Shown one piece after another: positions 10,035-21,951 of a stretch of DNA of 64,000 nt. Numbering within the stretch: the stretch's first letter is position 1; each line of letters begins with the position of its first letter. A program made the position numbers and the translations under genes. The stretch spans positions 132,438 through 196,437 of the forward strand of contig CAAAJI010000002.1 in NCBI GenBank assembly GCA_900642245.1, read 5' to 3'. The notes below the pieces were generated by a model, which saw nothing but the letters and a program-made list of their open reading frames with translations, searched no databases and had not been told where the DNA came from. The DNA is from Fragilaria radians (lineage: Eukaryota; Bacillariophyta; Fragilariophyceae; Fragilariales; Fragilariaceae).

Positions 10035-13000
10035 TTAAGGATCACCTGCAATTTTAGCAAGGTGCATAAAATCAACAATTTTAAAGTCTTCTTTTGCATC
10101 TTTCAGAATGGCATCAGAACCATCAATACAGACTAATTCACCTTCAACACCAACGTCAGCTCCGCCAGTAACAAGAACAATATCGTGCTCCTTCGGTTTC
10201 ACCATCACAAGTTCATTTACACGAGCAATCCTAACTTCGCTTCCATCTAGCTCTATTGTAGCTGTTGACCCATTTATCTCTTTTATGATGCCTTCTGCCT
10301 GATTGCCTGTCAACATAACACAAACTCGTTCCAAGAACCACACAGGAGTTTCATCGCCTTCACCTCCGATATCTGCTTCAATATTCTCAAGTTTCGTATC
10401 CATGGGGGCAGCTGCGAAATTGTCTTCTTTCTTGACTTCAATACTACTACTGTTAGAACCATTAAACCCATTTCCGTTAGCAATGCTTGATGATATGGTA
10501 TTCCCAGAGCCCCATCCGCTACCAGGCTCATTCGCAGAGCTACCAAATGGGTTAGACTGTTCATTGAAACCCCAACCATCTTCATCTCCGTTTTCATTTG
10601 GATCTTGATCTAGAGAACCTCCAGGCCTCCAAACTTCGTCGCCACCAGAGGAATCATGCATTGGCGTAGCACCACCATGCATTGGTGTTGCACCTCCATG
10701 CATCGGGGTTGCACCTCCACTTATATATGGAGTCATTGGATCCAAGTTATCTGCTTGCTGGGCGTTTGACCTTGAAGGGTCTTCTGTGGAACCATACTTG
10801 TCTCCTGCTACAACAACTCTCTCTCGAACAACCATTACCTTTTTTAAACGCGAATGTAATTCAACTTGGACATGCGTGGCGGTTGCATCAGATACAGTTC
10901 CGACATAACCCTTCCATTGTCCCGCTTGGATACGGACGCTTTTGCCGACAAGAGCGTCATCATGTCGACCACGTGCTCCTCCACTGCTGCTCAAAGCCGA
11001 GAGGCTACGTGGAGTAGAGAAAGGACTTGCACCGGCATCTCCAGGACCGCTTCTTCCTTGATTTCTGTTGCCAGCTTGTAGGCAACTCCGACTACGAACT
11101 ACAAAGATCCCTGCGTGTTCGGTTCTAGTCTGAGAAAAAAGAAAGAGCTGTGTTCGACTCATTCTCTTGATGGTGGCTTGCTTGCCTTTATGTGGACCTT
11201 CTGTAACGCTAACTTGATCACCGACCCTTATCTGGTTACCTTGTACATCGACTGCAATCGCTCTATTTGATCCTTGGTTTCGCTTTCCGCGAAGTTCTTC
11301 CGGGCGAACTTCTCGAACAATTCCATGATTGTTGATAACAGTAAAATCTTCGCGCCCAACACGAACAATTACTCCTACTTCATTTGAAGAACCGCCTCCG
11401 CTGAGAACTACAAGATCATAAAGTTCGTATCCAGCAAGTTTGTCTTGTCCGGATGCAATTTCCGCTGACTCCCGCAGTTGCGAAGTTTTCACAGTAATTT
11501 CCTTGTTGGTAACATCCGTCAAGATGACGGCAGTACAATCCGTTTCTCCTTCAAGCTGCTCGACGGCGACTACATTACCTGTCTCATTGGCATATCGCCC
11601 ATCCATTACTTTTACATGAGCACCAACTGCGATATACTTTCGCACTTGACTAGCCAAGAACTCCACCTCTTCAGGAAGATCAAGTTTGTTCGTTATGGGC
11701 TTGATCTTTACTGTAGATGCATCCAAAGTAATGAGCTTTCCTCTCAATCCAATGAGATCTCCTTCCACAACTTCAACGGTATCTCCAATTAAGAGTCCGC
11801 CGCTTTTGTTGGTTTTTGTTAGCCCAGTTTTTCCTTGAAGTTCGGTCAACTCGTCCAAGAGTGACCCGGCCAATTTGGAACCTTCATTTTCATCGGCATC
11901 ATCATCTCCAGCAGTTTTGGTTGCCTTGCGAAACGACTGTAATTCATCCAAAGTAGGGGATGTCTCATCTGTGACTTTCTTTACCATGCTCCCAACAGCC
12001 ATTTCCTTTAACTGATATCCTTCATGGTAGTAGTTTCCTTCGAATATGTCACAAAATATGTCGAGACCTGGAAATCTCTGGCGCATTGTTTGTTTTCCCA
12101 TCGCAGCAACCTCTTGTGCGCTGAAGAATTTTTGGGGTGGACGAATAGTGCGTCGACGAACTCGAGCTTGCTCGGGAGGAAGGTCTGACAAAGTCAAATC
12201 GAGCCTAGGGACAAACTGAACCACACACTTTTGACCAGATTCACGGACAAACTTAACTAGGGCCAAATCGCCCTTGTAAGGACCTCGCTGAAGCCTTACC
12301 CATTCGTTTTCCTTTACTGTATCAAGGACAAGAGTGTAAGCAAACGATAGTGCCAATTCGACATCTAGGTAATGAAAAATTAACATACCTGGAATTTTTG
12401 ATGGTTTAACAGTCATCACAGTCGTCATATCACCGATAGGAATCAATCGCATAGAATACTGTAGGAGCCCTCGAATGCCCTGAATAGCCTCAACCACGGC
12501 AGGTTCACTGTACGATTCAATATATATTTTGCCCTTAGATTGAGAGACGATGACACCTGTAATACCCAATGGTCTACCTTGGCGAGCATATGCAATCGAT
12601 TTATTCATGATCTGGTATACCAGTTCCTCCTCCTTTCCAGTCGAACAGTTCACCATCCACAAACTGGGATCTGAGACGGAAGGAACAAGTGATTGTTGTG
12701 AAACAGCCGTGTAAGTTGCATGCACAGAACCACCATCATCGTCAATTCGATCTGGAATGGAAGGACCCCTATCTAGATAAGACCGGTCTACAGTCCGGCG
12801 CTGCATGCGATGGCGTTCTTCAATGGCACGTGCCATTTCAGCGATGGAACGATCATCTTCTTCAATATTGAATCGCCCAGCCTGCTGTCGACGACGGTCT
12901 TGTTGCCGAATAAGCTCTCTAGCTTCATCGTCCATTTGTTCGCGACGAATATCTTCTGCTGTGTAGTGTTTCTTAACGACATCATGTGGATCCTTATGAG

Positions 13001-13257
13001 TTCCATAAGGCTCATCGTCTTCTTCTTCGTCATCTTCGTCATCTTGAGCTTCCTCGTCAAAGAAAGAACTTGTTTTGGGCCGCTTCTTAGGAAGAGAGGA
13101 TCGTGACTTCGTTTTCCGCTTTTTGTGGCTTTCCTCGTCTTCCTCTTCTTCCTCCTCGTCATCATCATCGTCTTCGTCCTCTTCATCGCGAGAGGTTTTC
13201 ACTTTAGAAGATGGAGGTCTAGCCCCCACGTGAGCATCTTCCTCTTCTTCTTCCTCT

Positions 13258-13289
<32 letters not shown>

Positions 13290-13352
13290 TGAGGATTCGT
13301 CTTCGAAGTCCTGTTGATCCGGACGAAGGAATTTCCCTCCTCCACGAAACAT
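10035..13352 (-). CDS. SPT5: Transcription elongation factor SPT5
   Basis: Single-exon protein of 1105 residues. The open frame extends seven codons further but only to a GTG, so the ATG at 13352 is chosen. SPT5 with SPT4 forms DSIF, which clamps RNA polymerase II and controls pausing and elongation. The N-terminus is extremely acidic (long Glu and Asp runs to about residue 120). An NGN domain lies near residues 230-320 (SLWMVNCSTGKEEELVYQIM start). At least six KOW-type segments follow, for example WVRLQRGPYKGDLALV, VEVVEGDLIGLRGKL, VKVMDGRYANETGNVV and VSVTEGPHKGKQATIK. A short C-terminal repeat has three copies of GGATPMH near residues 880-900, followed by a Gly/Asn/Ser-rich linker and a last KOW pair. 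Order and length fit eukaryotic SPT5 (about 1000-1100 residues). Confidence 0.95.
10650..10721 (-). repeat. SPT5 C-terminal heptad repeats (GGATPMH x3)
   Basis: Three tandem 21-base units, each encoding GGATPMH, preceded by ISGGATP-like sequence. These correspond to the CTR of SPT5, whose Thr-Pro is known in other eukaryotes as a target of CDK9-type kinases. The array is very short compared with yeast or human CTRs. Confidence 0.85.
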
Positions 13353-13373
13353 TTTCCCTCGTGCTCTGCGCAC

Positions 13374-16330
13374 GTCAACAAAAGGGGATTAGGGAAAGGT
13401 CAAAAATTGAAAGATTGAGAATCACAAATCACACTGTAATAGTTACATCAAAAGTACCCAGGGTGTGAAGGATGCTCTTCAAGAGAGTAATCAAATTGAA
13501 CACAGTAATTATAATGTACAATGTTTGAGTACTTACGACATGTGTGTCCCAATTAATAATCCTTCACCAGTTCACGAAAGAGTTCCTAAGTGATAGCCCT
13601 TAAATGTCTCTATTTCTTTACTTTGACTTGTGATGATCTTGATATAGATGTGGATTCGAAGATGAAATACGAATCCAACTTGGATGTGGAGCTCTAGAAT
13701 CGCCGGACAGTCAAGTGCCATTCAGATTGATGATAGCTACTATACTTGTTGATTTACAGAACCTCGAGCTTTTTTGTTTCTTAACCTTTTCGAAGCATCC
13801 CATACCTCGAACTTTCCCAACTCATAATTAAAAAGGATACAACATGTCGAGTTCGTGATCGAGAGAAAACATATCAATATTTAAACTACAAAGGCTACTA
13901 CTACCTATGCCTTAAGTTATATTAAATTGATTCAAAATCCTTGAATTAGGTTGTACCAGCATTAAATATTGTTCTTTTTCAATTGCTTGGAATGTCTACA
14001 TGCTTGATTGACAACATGAAAATTGAGTAATTACTCGGAGTTTTTTTTCTGAGCTCTTACAACTGGGTTTATCCAAATTATCATCAAAATATACCCAGAA
14101 ATACTTTCATGATTCTTTGAAATTAAAAAGTATACAACGATTTGTCACGCGAATGTAGAGTTTAGATATATCCAGAAATCTCAGCTTGAAAAAGGCAAAT
14201 ATGCTTTACAGAAAGTATAAATTCCCATAGCTAGCGGTTGTTGGGTGTGAAATTCCTTGAAGCGTGATTTAATAAAATGCACTTGACTTTATAGGACTTA
14301 TGAATCAATCTACAAATACAGTAATAGACTATGAGCTGTATTTGTAAGCTGGTATTATAATTGCTCCTTACTGATTGTACAATTACATGTATATACGTTT
14401 TCACTTACTGTGCCGAAGTTTGTAGAAAGGTTGAATGAACAAAAACAACAAGGAATCGCTTTTCCTCCGAAGATTGATATGAGACGCTAGATCAGAATGA
14501 AATCATTGAGAATTTTTATCAAGCCATGGCTTCAGTGTGGCCTGAAGCAATAATTGGGAAAGGTATTGGCTTTTTATATGACTTAGGAGGAATTTATTTC
14601 TATTCAAGCTCTTGGAAAATATGAAGACGATATGGTATAATGCTGGCTTGAATAAAAAATCATTAGGTAGTAAGAAACAACATGGAATACGAGCCCTATC
14701 TTATCCATTGCCCAATTCTAAGTTACATTCTCCTTGGTTTTACCTTTTTCTATTGCTATTTAGACCTATGTTACGCAGCAAAGCAAACATCAACTAGTAG
14801 GTAACTACAGAAAATTCTATGATTTGAATCAATGAATCTTCTCAATTATTCTCCTAAATGTAATCGGTGAATAAAAGCTGTATAATTGAGGTGCAAAATA
14901 TACCCGAAGTACAAAATATCATTGGATGTCCCAAAGATATTGGGACTTGCTTCCAACAACAGTATTCAAAATCCTTACACAATAGGGGTACTGGTATTAT
15001 GATTTTCCATTTACCGTGCACTCATTATCTTACTTTTTTAATTCCAAGTATCTATGTTGTTTCCAGCACACAACACTCGAATATCAAGATCCCTCATTGC
15101 ATTGAATCCCATTTTCCTTGATCGTGATGTTCATCCCAAAATACTTTACTCTCTAATGTTGCATTGCTTCAAACCTACATGAGAACCAAAATTTTTGCAT
15201 ATTATTTTTCAATGACTAGCGTTCACCTACTTTAGAACACCATATAAAGTAGTTCTGAGTACAAAAAGCAGGGTAAAACCTAAGGTAAATTGGTGATATG
15301 GTTTGTGATACTCTTCGAGAAATTACTCTTCAGAGTGTTACAGAATTGAATGATTATTATATGCTATAAAGGTATTCATAGTATACTCTGTATGTTTTTA
15401 CAGCAATCGCCATTTTTGGTGTGGAACTGCATACTTTCATTCTTACCTTCTTGAGTAGAGTATAACCGTGGTCTAGCATCCGGTAGTTTTCTTGCCATTT
15501 ATATCCAAGATTTAATATAGCACCGTATTTAGGCTCAATTTTTTGTATTGATCCACTTTTTACAGCTTACACGTCTCTAGCGGGCAAAAATCCGATTCTA
15601 TTTGTATCTTCCTACTTTAGGTGAAATTTTCTCTCATAAATCTTTCTAAACTCACCAAACGATTGGTTAGCATCAAAGTATGTATGAGGTCATGCTTATT
15701 ATCATAGGCAGAAATGATATGACGCTTTCTATATCAACTTTCTTTTTTTTCTTCATGCAGTCTGTCTAATGTATTCACTAATTGTTTTGTTATTTTATAG
15801 CCTCACACGTACTGAAACTTGCCCATTTTACATGTCTAGGTGGAATGTTCATTGGTTATCAAGACTACAATCTTTGTTCACAATGGAGAGTATTGTGCAT
15901 TGTTTTCTTCTACGCAATCAGAGCAACCATGATTTGGCAGGTTGCTTTCAAGTAAATGGGATTTGGAACCTATCAAAACTGCTGGACGAGTGCCTTAAAT
16001 TTTCCATTCATCTATTAAGTAATCAACATATAGGCTAATCCAGAAAAGTTCTGATTGCCTTGTCTTCAGGCTCTCTAATGCCACCGAGCTTTTTGAGTAA
16101 CAAAAGGAGTACAGAGGTGATTTTTAGGTTGATTTGTGTTTCTTAACTTATTTCTTGCAATTGATTCATTGGAATAAGGAAACATTCAATAGTTGATATT
16201 CAAAGAAACAACTTAGCCAATAAATTTGTATTTGATCTTGACAATAACATGCGTTTCAATCATGAATTATTTTGTGGTTGTCAATTCTCATCATGACGGT
16301 GGACATTTCGCTTCAATTTGAATGAAAGGA
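13374..16330. other. Long intergenic stretch, nothing recognised
   Basis: About 3 kb of AT-rich DNA upstream of SPT5 with only short open frames. A stretch near 14500-14620 gives a 36-residue frame (FYQAMASVWPEAII...) that vaguely recalls reverse-transcriptase or DGQHR-type sequence, but it is too short to name. The first 100-200 bases next to 13374 should contain the SPT5 promoter. Confidence 0.5.
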
Positions 16331-16340
16331 TAAATTTTAG

Positions 16341-17160
16341 GGGAATTTATAAAACTAGTACCAAATTTCAAAATATTTACAAAACTGGTACCGAATTCCA
16401 ACTAGTACCAAATCTTAAAATATTTACAAAACAATTGTTTAGTCGCTTACACATGTCACTAGCAATGTTGCTGAGAGTCTTAACAATTGGATTGATGAAG
16501 CAAGAGGAAAAAATCACCTGCAATTATTAGTTTGTATTGCAAGAAGGATTGTGTATTTCTTTAATCGACGGAGGCAAGGATTCGAAGCTTTGAATACTAC
16601 GTTGCCCAAAATCGTTTCAAGACTTTTGGCTGATAAGATTGATAATTCGAGGCGTTAACAATTAAGTCTAGCATCTGAATATGGATGCTTAGTCCTTGCA
16701 GGTAACCATGACTACTCTGTCAATCTTCAAAATGGATCTTGCTCATGCGGTGAATATCAGGATACATTGTTTGCGTACGCGCATTCAATTGCCTTTATTC
16801 GTGCAACAGGAAAGTCTCCTTTGGATTTCATTCCTTAAGTTTACAAGTGCGAGTCATTGAAACAAACATATTCACATGTCATTCATCCAGTAACATGAGA
16901 ATTTGGAGTTGGATGATACGAAGCCTCCTGCTATTTGCAAACAGGCAGGAAGACCAAAGAAAGTTTGTTTGAAAATCGTAGCGAACTTCTATCAATCGAT
17001 TCCCCAATCTCCTGCAGCTTGTGCAATCAGTCAGGTCACAATAAGAGAACGTGTGAGCGAAGACAAGCAGGTGTGATAATTGAAAGGCATTAATAAACTT
17101 TATTTATGTTTGCGGTACCAGTTTTGTAAATATTTTGGTACTAGTTTTATAAATTCCCTA
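16341..17160 (+). mobile_element. MULE-type DNA transposon remnant with terminal inverted repeats
   Basis: The ends 16341-16395 and 17114-17160 are inverted repeats. Each reads inward as GGGAATTTATAAAACTAGTA followed by a CC-AAA...ATTTACAAAACTGGTACC tail, with a small insertion in the left copy. The flanks taaatttta (16331-16339) and taattttta (17161-17169) look like a 9-bp target duplication with one mismatch. Inside, plus-strand fragments encode a SWIM-like zinc motif near 16735-16800 (CSCGEYQ...AHSIA, one expected Cys missing), a GRPKK basic stretch near 16945, and a CSLCNQSGHNKRTC zinc knuckle near 17017-17058. SWIM plus knuckle is the usual C-terminal pair of Mutator-like transposases. 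The catalytic core is absent, so this is an internally deleted, dead copy. It ends 100 bases before the RagC/D start codon. Confidence 0.78.
16355..16432. repeat. Direct repeat inside left end of the MULE remnant
   Basis: The block ACTAGTACCAAAT-TT-AAAATATTTACAAAAC occurs twice in direct orientation, at about 16355-16387 and 16401-16433. It is a duplication of the subterminal part of the inverted repeat. Confidence 0.7.
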
Positions 17161-17259
17161 ATTTTTATCTTCTCTTTATTAACCAGTACCTTAAGAGTTT
17201 TATTGATTTTTCCATCCCGAGGTCCGATAGGGTGCATTACACAAAATAAAACTGAAAAC

Positions 17260-18402
17260 ATGGACGACAGCAATCCTTCAATCTCTGGTATCACTATGAT
17301 GATGCAAGGTTCTGGAGGTGTCGATTCCATTGATCTCGACCCAAGGTTGATGTCTCTTCCAAGATTGCTTCTAATGGGACCTCGTCGTGGAGGGAAAACC
17401 TCAATTCAAGTGCGTATTCTCCTTTCGAATTTTTTTTAGATTTTATTTTCGTATACAAGTTCTCACGTTCTATTTTCCCCACGAAAATTGTAGAAAGTTG
17501 TATTTTCTAAGATGTCACCACACGAAACCCTTTTTCGATTGGAACCAACTCAAACCCTGGAACGAGCAGTTGTCGACCATACTCCACTTTGCCGCTTTAC
17601 GATTTGGGATTTTCCTGGGGACTATTACGGTGACGATACTGTATTTTCCGGTTCACTTATATTTGTTATGGACGCTCAAGATGAGCCCTATGATCATGTC
17701 TTGCAATCATTCACGACAGCTGTTCAAAGAGCTGTTCGTGTGAATCCTCATATGACTATTGAAATATTTATCAACAAAGTCGATGGTGAACTTTTTCTTA
17801 GTGATGCATCAAAGTACGATTGCTTACGGGACATAATGACACAAGTTACGGATGAATTGCAAGAAGCTGGAATTAGTCCCGAAGAAGTGTCAATCCGATA
17901 CCACTTAACCTCCATTTATGACCACTCAATATATGAAGCCTTATCGAGGGTGGTCCAGAGGCTCATACCACAGCTCCCTACACTTCAAGATCTCTTGAAC
18001 TTGTTCGTGTCCACCTGCTCCATGGAAAAAGCATATTTATTTGACGTCGTCAGTAAATTATATATTTCCACCGATGCAGGTCAGGTTGATATACAGTCTG
18101 TAGAACTATGCTCTGATATGATCGATGTGGTGTTAGATGTTAGTGGAATTTATGGTCTTGGTCCTAAAGAATCAGAAGAAGATGAGTCTACAATTGATCC
18201 AGATTTGGCCTACGATCGTGAATCTGCCTCTGTCATCCATTTAAGCAATGGACCAACACTGTACCTGAAGGAAGTTGATACCATGTTAGCTCTCGTATGC
18301 ATAACGAGATCTGAGAACTTCCGTAAGAAAAGTTTGATAAACTATAACATTGGTCAATTGAGAAAGGCGTTGCGCTCGTTGGCCAAGCCAACTAAGAAGT
18401 AA
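17260..18402 (+). CDS. RagC/RagD-type GTPase (Gtr2 homologue)
   Basis: Two exons, 17260-17409 and 17494-18402, joined across an 84-nt intron (GTGCGT donor, TTGTAG acceptor), give 352 residues. Rag GTPases work as RagA/B-RagC/D heterodimers that recruit TORC1 to lysosome or vacuole membranes when amino acids are present. The P-loop is GPRRGGKTSIQ near residue 40, followed at once by KVVFSKMSPHETLF, a Rag signature. The G3 region is WDFPGDYYGDD near residue 80 and the G4 region INKVDGE near 140. The C-terminal half is the roadblock-like dimerisation part. WDFPG and the S/T pattern favour the C/D subtype over A/B. It converges with the cyclin gene 291 bases downstream. The promoter must lie within or beyond the MULE end at 17160. 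Confidence 0.9.
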
Positions 18403-18692
18403 ATAAGTTACGAATAAGAAAGCCTTCAATGTTATTAACATAGAAACGACAGATTCATATTGGTGTATGAGGATTATTACTTCACTGAGTGCTTTACATA
18501 CTGCATTATTCGAAAATTAAAGAATAGAAAAATGTTATGAAGTTTGTAGCATGTTAAAACTTCTGACACTTTAAATTTATAACGGTTTCCGAGAAGTTAC
18601 CTGAGGCAAGATCCTGATAGTTTATTAGTATAGCTTTTCCTGATATATTTTAGAATTAGGAATTCTGTAGTCAACCTTGTGACAAGTGCCGG

Positions 18693-19755
18693 TCAAAGAA
18701 TACGTCTACGAACGATGCGATCACCTTCGCTTTGTATCTTTGAGCCAACAGTGGCGATTCCAAGATGTAAAATGCAAAGCATATTTTGTGTAACGCAATT
18801 ACGCTCAATACTGACGTCGCTTGGTGTTAAACAAAGTGAACGCACCACATTACGCCAAAAAACAGTTCTCACAGAACATGTGGGACTGTTCTCCTTGACT
18901 TCCGGCACACCAAACTCTATGGCCCACCAAACGCAAGCTACAGCAAGTCTCGCAGGAGAAAATCTTTCCAACATGGTAACAATTGAAGCGCTTTTAGGAG
19001 ATAAAGTATCATTCATCAAAGTCACTTCTGCAGCATATCTAGATTGTTCGATGACCTTTCTACGCCACATGGAATCTCGTTCCCAACGAGGAAGGAGATG
19101 AAAGATATGTTCAATGTACTCAGGGACAATGGGAGGATGAACTAACCAGCGAATCGAGAGTAATATATCCCTTTCAAGGGCTTCAATGTCATCCTTGGAA
19201 TAAGTGGCAGGTTTTGCCAGATGGAGGATATAAGGAATCGAAATGTGACAGCCACGAGTATGTCGTGAGACGTAAAGCTTGCTCCCAAGCATCAGACAAG
19301 TAATAGCGGCGAGGGAATAATCGCGTCGATTTTGTATCGGTGACGGTGCTTTGATATCTACATAGCGATCGAGAATATTTACAGCTAACGAAACAACGGA
19401 ACGGTCATGCTCTGTATGATCTACGACATCAAAGAACCATTGGATTATTTGTGCGCGCCATTTTTCCGATTTATCTTCTGGGCTTCTTTCCTTGCTAAGT
19501 GGCAACAAGTATATTTCCTGTTTTTTCAGCATGACTTGTAGAATTTCTGTTGTTGTGTCTAGATCGCGGTCGTAGATAAATTGAGGATCACATAAATCAT
19601 CAAGGAGATCAATGTCAAGAACAGTCGAGGGGCTCCGAATCGCGCTGTTCAAGAAAAGTTGAAGCATAAGAGCCGAAAAAGAGAAAAAGTATATCATCGA
19701 ACCCTTCAACTTACGGATACGTTTCAATATCAATTTTTTCTCGTTTTCTTTTCAT
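18693..19755 (-). CDS. Divergent cyclin, diatom-type
   Basis: An ATG at 19755 opens a 41-base first exon (19755-19715). A 70-nt intron (19645-19714, GTAAGT donor, TTGAACAG acceptor) follows, then exon 2 runs 19644-18693, giving 330 residues that start MKRKREKIDIETYP. Without the intron the frame has only a TTG start, so splicing is favoured. The cyclin box begins near residue 80 (WRAQIIQWFFDVVDHTEHDR) and includes VSLAVNILDRYVD and YSLAAITCLMLGSKLY. A weaker second fold covers the rest. It resembles the large set of divergent cyclins described in diatoms, which are thought to link nutrients or light to cell-cycle entry; the CDK partner cannot be told from sequence. Confidence 0.8.
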
Positions 19756-20502
19756 GGTAAAATTGTTTGACTCAAGGGTTACTAAGGGGAAAATTCAGGA
19801 AATCCTATTCTGGACTAGACTCGTACCCACGGCATGAACACGAGGAAAATTATAATGTCAAAATGATGAAAATCGATGGCACTTAAAATGTGAAAGAAAT
19901 GATCGAAGTGTGTCTCTGCTCAACAAAACAAAAGCGCGCGCAAGAAATCTGTGTTACGAAGTGTATATATATCCTGAATTGTGGTTTTCTTGTATTACGT
20001 ACGTTTCTACATATTCTCTAGTTTGGTAGTTGTTGAACGGACGCAAATTTACTACGAGTGAGTATTATCGAAATGGGTGGACCGCAAAAATTCTAAGAAA
20101 GGTTTCCCCTGGTATGTAACGTAAATGGAATTGCGAACTTTTGACCGGCTGTCGCTATGCCCCCGCGTCACCGTTTTTCTGCGATAACGTTGTGTTCTTG
20201 ACTTGAAGCGTTGCAACAATTTCATAACTGATTTTAGCACCCAGCTATAACCAATGGTTAGGTGTCATACTGATTCATCTTCAATGGAGTCATAGCCAAA
20301 CTCTCGATGCAACGGCATAGGTTAGGACTTCCATGGGTTGAGTGCAATCTTGAGGATTATTCCCTCACCAAATTTTGAAAATTTTGGAGAAGCGTGTACC
20401 GAAATTCTACATTCCTCGATATCTTTCTTGTTTATAGTCGGAGTATAGCACCTACAATGGTTAACATCTACAGTTGCAGCTCTAGTGTCACAATGTCTAG
20501 GA
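19756..20502. other. Intergenic, divergent promoter region
   Basis: About 750 bases between the cyclin start (-) and the YciI-like gene start (+), so it should hold both promoters. No repeat, RNA gene or supported open frame seen; a 62-codon minus frame at 20052-20240 has no recognisable domain. Confidence 0.5.
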
Positions 20503-20904
20503 ATGTGGAGCCTTTATCGTGCAAGCGTTTTCGCATTCTTGTCATCTTCATCTCCCTCTTCTCGCTTATACTCATCAAAGACTGCGTTGATGTCTCTTCC
20601 AAAGAAGACTTTTATTTTGCGATATGAATATATTCCAGATGTACTTGAAAAACGAGGACCCTTTCGTGAAGGACACTTGGCTCTGGCAAAAGCAATGATC
20701 GAAGCTGGTGACTGTATAAGTGGTGGTCCCACGGCGAATGCGGATAACGTGGGAGATGAGAATCCTCCATCAGGTGCTCTCTTTTTGTTCAAGACAGAAG
20801 AGGCTGCGAAGCACTACGTATCAAAAGATCCTTATGTGTCTGGTGGTATTGTAACTAAACATAAAATTGAGGAATGGAGTGTCTTGCTACAGAAAGATGC
20901 ATAA
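20503..20904 (+). CDS. YciI-like (YCII-related) protein, probably organelle-targeted
   Basis: The ATG at 20503 gives 133 residues; the open frame extends six codons upstream only to a GTG. Residues 1-30 look like an import presequence (rich in Ser and Arg, no acids, ending in an RLYSS-type mitochondrial cleavage motif). The mature part starts KKTFILRYEYIPDVLEKRGP and continues with HLALAKAMIEAG, SGALFLFKTEEAAKHYVSKD and a VTKHKIEEWSV end. This is the usual order of YciI-like ferredoxin-fold proteins, which are small and mostly of unknown biochemical role. The match is to the domain family; no substrate can be named. A further upstream exon is possible but not needed. Confidence 0.75.
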   Translation: MWSLYRASVFAFLSSSSPSSRLYSSKTALMSLPKKTFILRYEYIPDVLEKRGPFREGHLALAKAMIEAGDCISGGPTANADNVGDENPPSGALFLFKTEEAAKHYVSKDPYVSGGIVTKHKIEEWSVLLQKDA

Positions 20905-21003
20905 ATTTAAAATTCCTTATTTCTTCATTTGAAAGGAAGCATTCAATTTTCCTTGATTGCCGATCGGTGCTATCCAATAGATGCCTCTATAAGCCTGTCT
21001 CAC
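20905..21003. other. 3' flank of YciI-like gene
   Basis: Short AT-rich stretch before the left direct repeat of the gag-bearing element. Nothing else seen. Confidence 0.4.
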
Positions 21004-21191
21004 GGCGCTATTCCTGTAGATGTAATTAGTAAAACTATCCTTAAAAGCTTGATTAAACTACCTAATTCTAAAGCTGAGTCAGGGCTCAGGAGCTAAGGCC
21101 AAACCGACCCAGCCCTTCTTTGGATGAAGATTCAATTGAACTATATAACTAAGATTCCAACCAATACAGTAGGAGAGTTGACCATACGGCA
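21004..21191 (-). repeat. Left copy of 190-bp direct repeat (LTR-like)
   Basis: Shares with 22586-22776 the blocks GCTTGATTAAACTAC, GAGTCAGGGCTCAGGAGCTA, GATTCAATTGAACTA and CAATACAGTAGGAGAGTTGA, with scattered substitutions and small indels. Confidence 0.8.
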
Positions 21192-21951
21192 CTAGCTTCC
21201 CTAAATGGAGCGTGGAGATGCGGGGTGAAGACAACATATGTTAATACACTTGGTGACAGTAGGTGAATGCTGGATTGTAGCGGTACCATTAGCATGGACT
21301 TGTGCAATAATATAGGGCCCCTGAAGTGGATGAAGTTTCTGTTCCAGAGGGGACTTGCAAATGTTAACGGAATCTTCAATGGCGTAATGAATGCAAGATC
21401 AATTTTCATTAGCATTGTTGGTAACAATTTGGTTATGACAATGATTGGCAATGTCTTCCAGTTGGCTTCTTTTTTATTGTTTTGTTGATTGCCTTAGATA
21501 CTGAAGATTTCTTCAATATGGTTGACCTCGGAGTTTCCAATCCAATTCTCTTCATTGCGGGAATTGATGGTCAAGTTGTTATTTCCCTCTCACAATTTTT
21601 TCTTGTGACAGTTCCAGTGTTGTATCTTGAATTGCCATAATTTTTTTCTTTGTTTTTTTTGTCATTACTATGCTCTTGATATTTGTTCCATAGCTTTTAA
21701 ACAACTTCACATTGAGATGTTGTATGTTTGCACTTGCTGTGGATTTCACAATATTTTGGTGATCAACAGGTTTTTGGATTCTCCTTGCTCTTCAAATTGA
21801 CATATGATTGAGAATTTTGATTTTACGTAGATTTGTCGCTTTGGATTCATTTGGTTTATTTTTGACAAGGAACTGGATCACTGGGTTTTGCACTCTTCAA
21901 CCCCGTATGGTATCTTGTCTGGGCAGCAAGGCTTATTGACAAAGGTTTGCT

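Noticed and set aside
12788..13186. Lys/Met/Thr-rich minus-strand frame inside SPT5
   Set aside because: It is the shifted reading of the acidic GAA/GAC-rich SPT5 N-terminus; composition explains it fully.
14500..14620. Frame with FYQAMASVWPEAII
   Set aside because: Weak resemblance to DGQHR or retroelement sequence, but only 36 codons and no neighbouring support.
18679..19101. 140-codon plus-strand frame opposite the cyclin gene
   Set aside because: Antisense shadow of a well-supported cyclin exon, with no domain of its own.
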